The translations under genes were made by a program, and so were the position numbers. From the NCBI GenBank assembly GCA_009783525.1, contig WRDG01000021.1, forward strand, positions 1 to 15,740: a DNA stretch of 15,740 nucleotides, in the 5' to 3' direction. The notes under the pieces were generated by a model, which had not been told where the DNA came from, ran no database searches, and saw nothing but the letters and a program-made list of their open reading frames with translations. Origin of the DNA: Defluviitaleaceae bacterium (lineage in GTDB: Bacteria > Bacillota > Clostridia > Lachnospirales > WQUN01). Shown one piece after another: positions 13,967-15,740 of this stretch; position 1 is the first letter of the stretch, and each line of letters opens with the position of its first letter.

Positions 13967-15740
13967 TTATTCCATCGATATAATTTTTAAGCCTTCCATT
14001 TGAATCGTATAAAGCTTGTGGTATTCGCCGCGCGCTTTCATAAGTTCTTCGTGGGTTCCCGTTTCTACAATTTTACCCTCGTGTATTACCGCGAGCTTGT
14101 GCGCGTCCTTTAACGTTGAAAGCCTGTGCGCTATCGCTATTGTGGTGCGTCCTGTCTGCAATTTGTGCAGCGAACGCTGTATGTTGCCTTCGGTTTCGGT
14201 GTCCATGGCCGCGGTCGCTTCGTCGAGTATCAATATGCGCGGGTTTTGCAAAATTGTGCGCGCTATCGACAGCCGCTGCTTCTCGCCGCCGGACAGATCC
14301 TGACCTCCGGCCCCCACCCGCGTTTCGTAACCGTCCGGTAAGTTGATTATAAAATCGTGAGCGCTCGCGATTTTCGCCGCTCTTATTACGTCCTCGATCG
14401 TGGCTTCCGGCCTGGCGTAACGTATGTTGTCCGCGATGCTGCCGATAAACAGATATATATCCTGTGAAACGATACCTATGTTGCTTCGAAGAATTTTAAG
14501 CGGGAATTTTTTTACGTCGTGGCCGTCAACCGTAATCTGCCCTTCGCTCACGTCGTACAAACGTGCGATGAGGTTGGCGAGAGTTGTCTTGCCGGCTCCA
14601 GTCTTGCCGACTATGCCGAGCGTCTGCCCCGCAGGGACGGACAGCGTCAGCCCTTTTAAAACCGGAGTTGCCGGGTCGTAAGAAAACCACGCGTCCTTTA
14701 CTTCGATCGCGCCTTCGATCGTATTGACATCGGCCGGCTCTTCCGGCTCCTCTATGTCCGCCTTAGAGTCAATTATTTCGAAAACGCGCTGAGCCGCGTC
14801 CACGCATCTGGCCCACCAGTTGGAAACCCACGATAAAAACTCGAGCGGTCCGTACAGCATCGCAAGGTATGCGTTAAAGGCGAGAAGCGTGCCGAGAGTC
14901 ATTTCATTGTCCGGGTCTATCACCATCATGCTGCCCACCGCCATTACCGCCATCTGTCCGATGAACATAAAAAAGAAAATGGCGGGGAACACGGTAAAGC
15001 CCATGTTCATCATTTTCGTTTCTACCCCCGCCTGCTTCCAGCCGGTGGATGTGAACCGCTCTGTCTCTTCGTCTTCGCGGGCGAACGCTTTAATAACCCT
15101 TTGGCCGTGTACGGAATCGCTGACCATCGAATTCATTTGCGTGGTGTACACCCAGCTTTTATGGTGGAACCTCCTGAAAATTTTACTCAGCACCCTGAAC
15201 ATGAACGCCGAAAGCGGCACCACAGTTATGCAAATTAACGTCAACTGCATGTCCATAAAAAACATAAAAATAAAAACGCCGATAAACATCATTATATTTA
15301 CGACCAAAAACGGCAGTCCGTCCACGAAAAACCAATAAATCCGGGTCGCATCGTGGCTTACGCGGTTCATGAGCGCCCCGGTCCGCTTCGAAGTGTAAAA
15401 ACCCACAGACAAACGCTGCATCGCTTCGAATATCCGCACTTTTAAATCGTATATGATCCACGGGACCGTTCGCGCAAGCACGTAGCTGTATATAATGTTG
15501 AGCAGAACGGTAACGATTCTAACAAGAAGAATCAAAAGCACTATCGCCAAAACCATTCCGAAGTATTGGCCGCCAACCGTCAAAACCTCGTCGATGAACA
15601 TCCGCGTGCTGACATACGGAGTAAACACGGCGCAAACCGTGCTTAGCAGCATGACGGACATTATCAGCAAAACTTTTTTTATGTAAAACTTAAAAAAACC
15701 GAGGAGGCGGACGAAGATTGAAATCTTGTCGAGGCACTTC
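13967..15740 (-). CDS. ABC exporter half-transporter, 5' end cut by window edge
   Basis: The frame is open from the right edge (first whole codon at 15739) to the stop at 13967, 590 residues in the window. A TTG at 15670 is not the start: KCLDKISIFVRLLGFFKFYI precedes it in frame and matches the usual cytoplasmic helix before the first membrane span. In-window numbering: six membrane helices lie within about 18-310, Walker A GKTGAGKT at 378-385, signature LSGGE at 482-486, Walker B ILILDE with Glu507, and H-loop His538. The ATPase site looks complete, so neither exporter of the pair is degenerate. The Cys near the in-window N-terminus aligns with the last zinc-ribbon Cys of the sibling exporter (CYSKFSVIKR), so the missing part probably carries the same ribbon. 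It is the most upstream gene seen in the operon and is followed by DUF1854 after 3 bp. Confidence 0.88.
   Translation of the reverse strand, partial: KCLDKISIFVRLLGFFKFYIKKVLLIMSVMLLSTVCAVFTPYVSTRMFIDEVLTVGGQYFGMVLAIVLLILLVRIVTVLLNIIYSYVLARTVPWIIYDLKVRIFEAMQRLSVGFYTSKRTGALMNRVSHDATRIYWFFVDGLPFLVVNIMMFIGVFIFMFFMDMQLTLICITVVPLSAFMFRVLSKIFRRFHHKSWVYTTQMNSMVSDSVHGQRVIKAFAREDEETERFTSTGWKQAGVETKMMNMGFTVFPAIFFFMFIGQMAVMAVGSMMVIDPDNEMTLGTLLAFNAYLAMLYGPLEFLSWVSNWWARCVDAAQRVFEIIDSKADIEEPEEPADVNTIEGAIEVKDAWFSYDPATPVLKGLTLSVPAGQTLGIVGKTGAGKTTLANLIARLYDVSEGQITVDGHDVKKFPLKILRSNIGIVSQDIYLFIGSIADNIRYARPEATIEDVIRAAKIASAHDFIINLPDGYETRVGAGGQDLSGGEKQRLSIARTILQNPRILILDEATAAMDTETEGNIQRSLHKLQTGRTTIAIAHRLSTLKDAHKLAVIHEGKIVETGTHEELMKARGEYHKLYTIQMEGLKIISME

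Noticed and set aside
15668..15670. TTG as start of the first exporter
   Set aside because: The frame stays open to the window edge and the preceding residues match the conserved helix before the membrane domain.

Overview
The window looks like chromosome from an anaerobic Gram-positive bacterium of the Clostridia type (inference). Pointers are secreted fibronectin type III-like surface proteins, one with an S-layer-homology-like tail, a SHOCT/YvlB-like regulator-type protein, an alanine dehydrogenase, purine-rich Shine-Dalgarno sites and simple hairpin terminators. No rRNA, tRNA, CRISPR, prophage or insertion sequence is visible, and the window is almost fully coding.

Layout. Positions 1-6663 (minus strand) hold a two-gene surface operon: a 1761-residue exported protein followed after 28 bp by a second exported FN3-type protein that runs off the left edge. 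A short AT-rich divergent promoter region with a palindromic TATAATTATA separates this operon from a plus-strand uroporphyrinogen-decarboxylase-family gene (6797-7771). A hairpin terminator closes that gene and the converging minus-strand gene 7808-8311, a small single-pass membrane protein of unknown function. Next on the minus strand is a pair: a membrane-anchored beta-propeller-like protein (9946-8960) and a small SHOCT-like protein with a cysteine-rich tail (8892-8488). Their transcript ends in a row of 19-bp hairpin-forming repeats that merges into an intrinsic terminator.

The plus-strand alanine dehydrogenase gene (10058-11176) has a good sigma-70-type promoter. It overlaps tail-to-tail with the last gene of a minus-strand three-gene operon (15740-11140): ABC exporter half-transporter, DUF1854 protein, and a second ABC half-transporter carrying an extra N-terminal beta-rich domain and a four-cysteine zinc ribbon. 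The first exporter gene is cut by the right edge. Its last in-window residues suggest that it carries the same zinc ribbon.

The most notable region is this exporter/DUF1854/exporter module. Homologous modules are known to me next to cyanophycin genes in other bacteria, but the substrate is not established and no cyanophycin gene lies in the window. Second are the repeat-plus-terminator structure at 8372-8474 and the paired TTTTGCAAAA palindromes around the promoter at 8331-8370. I see no clear defence system, biosynthetic cluster or mobile element.
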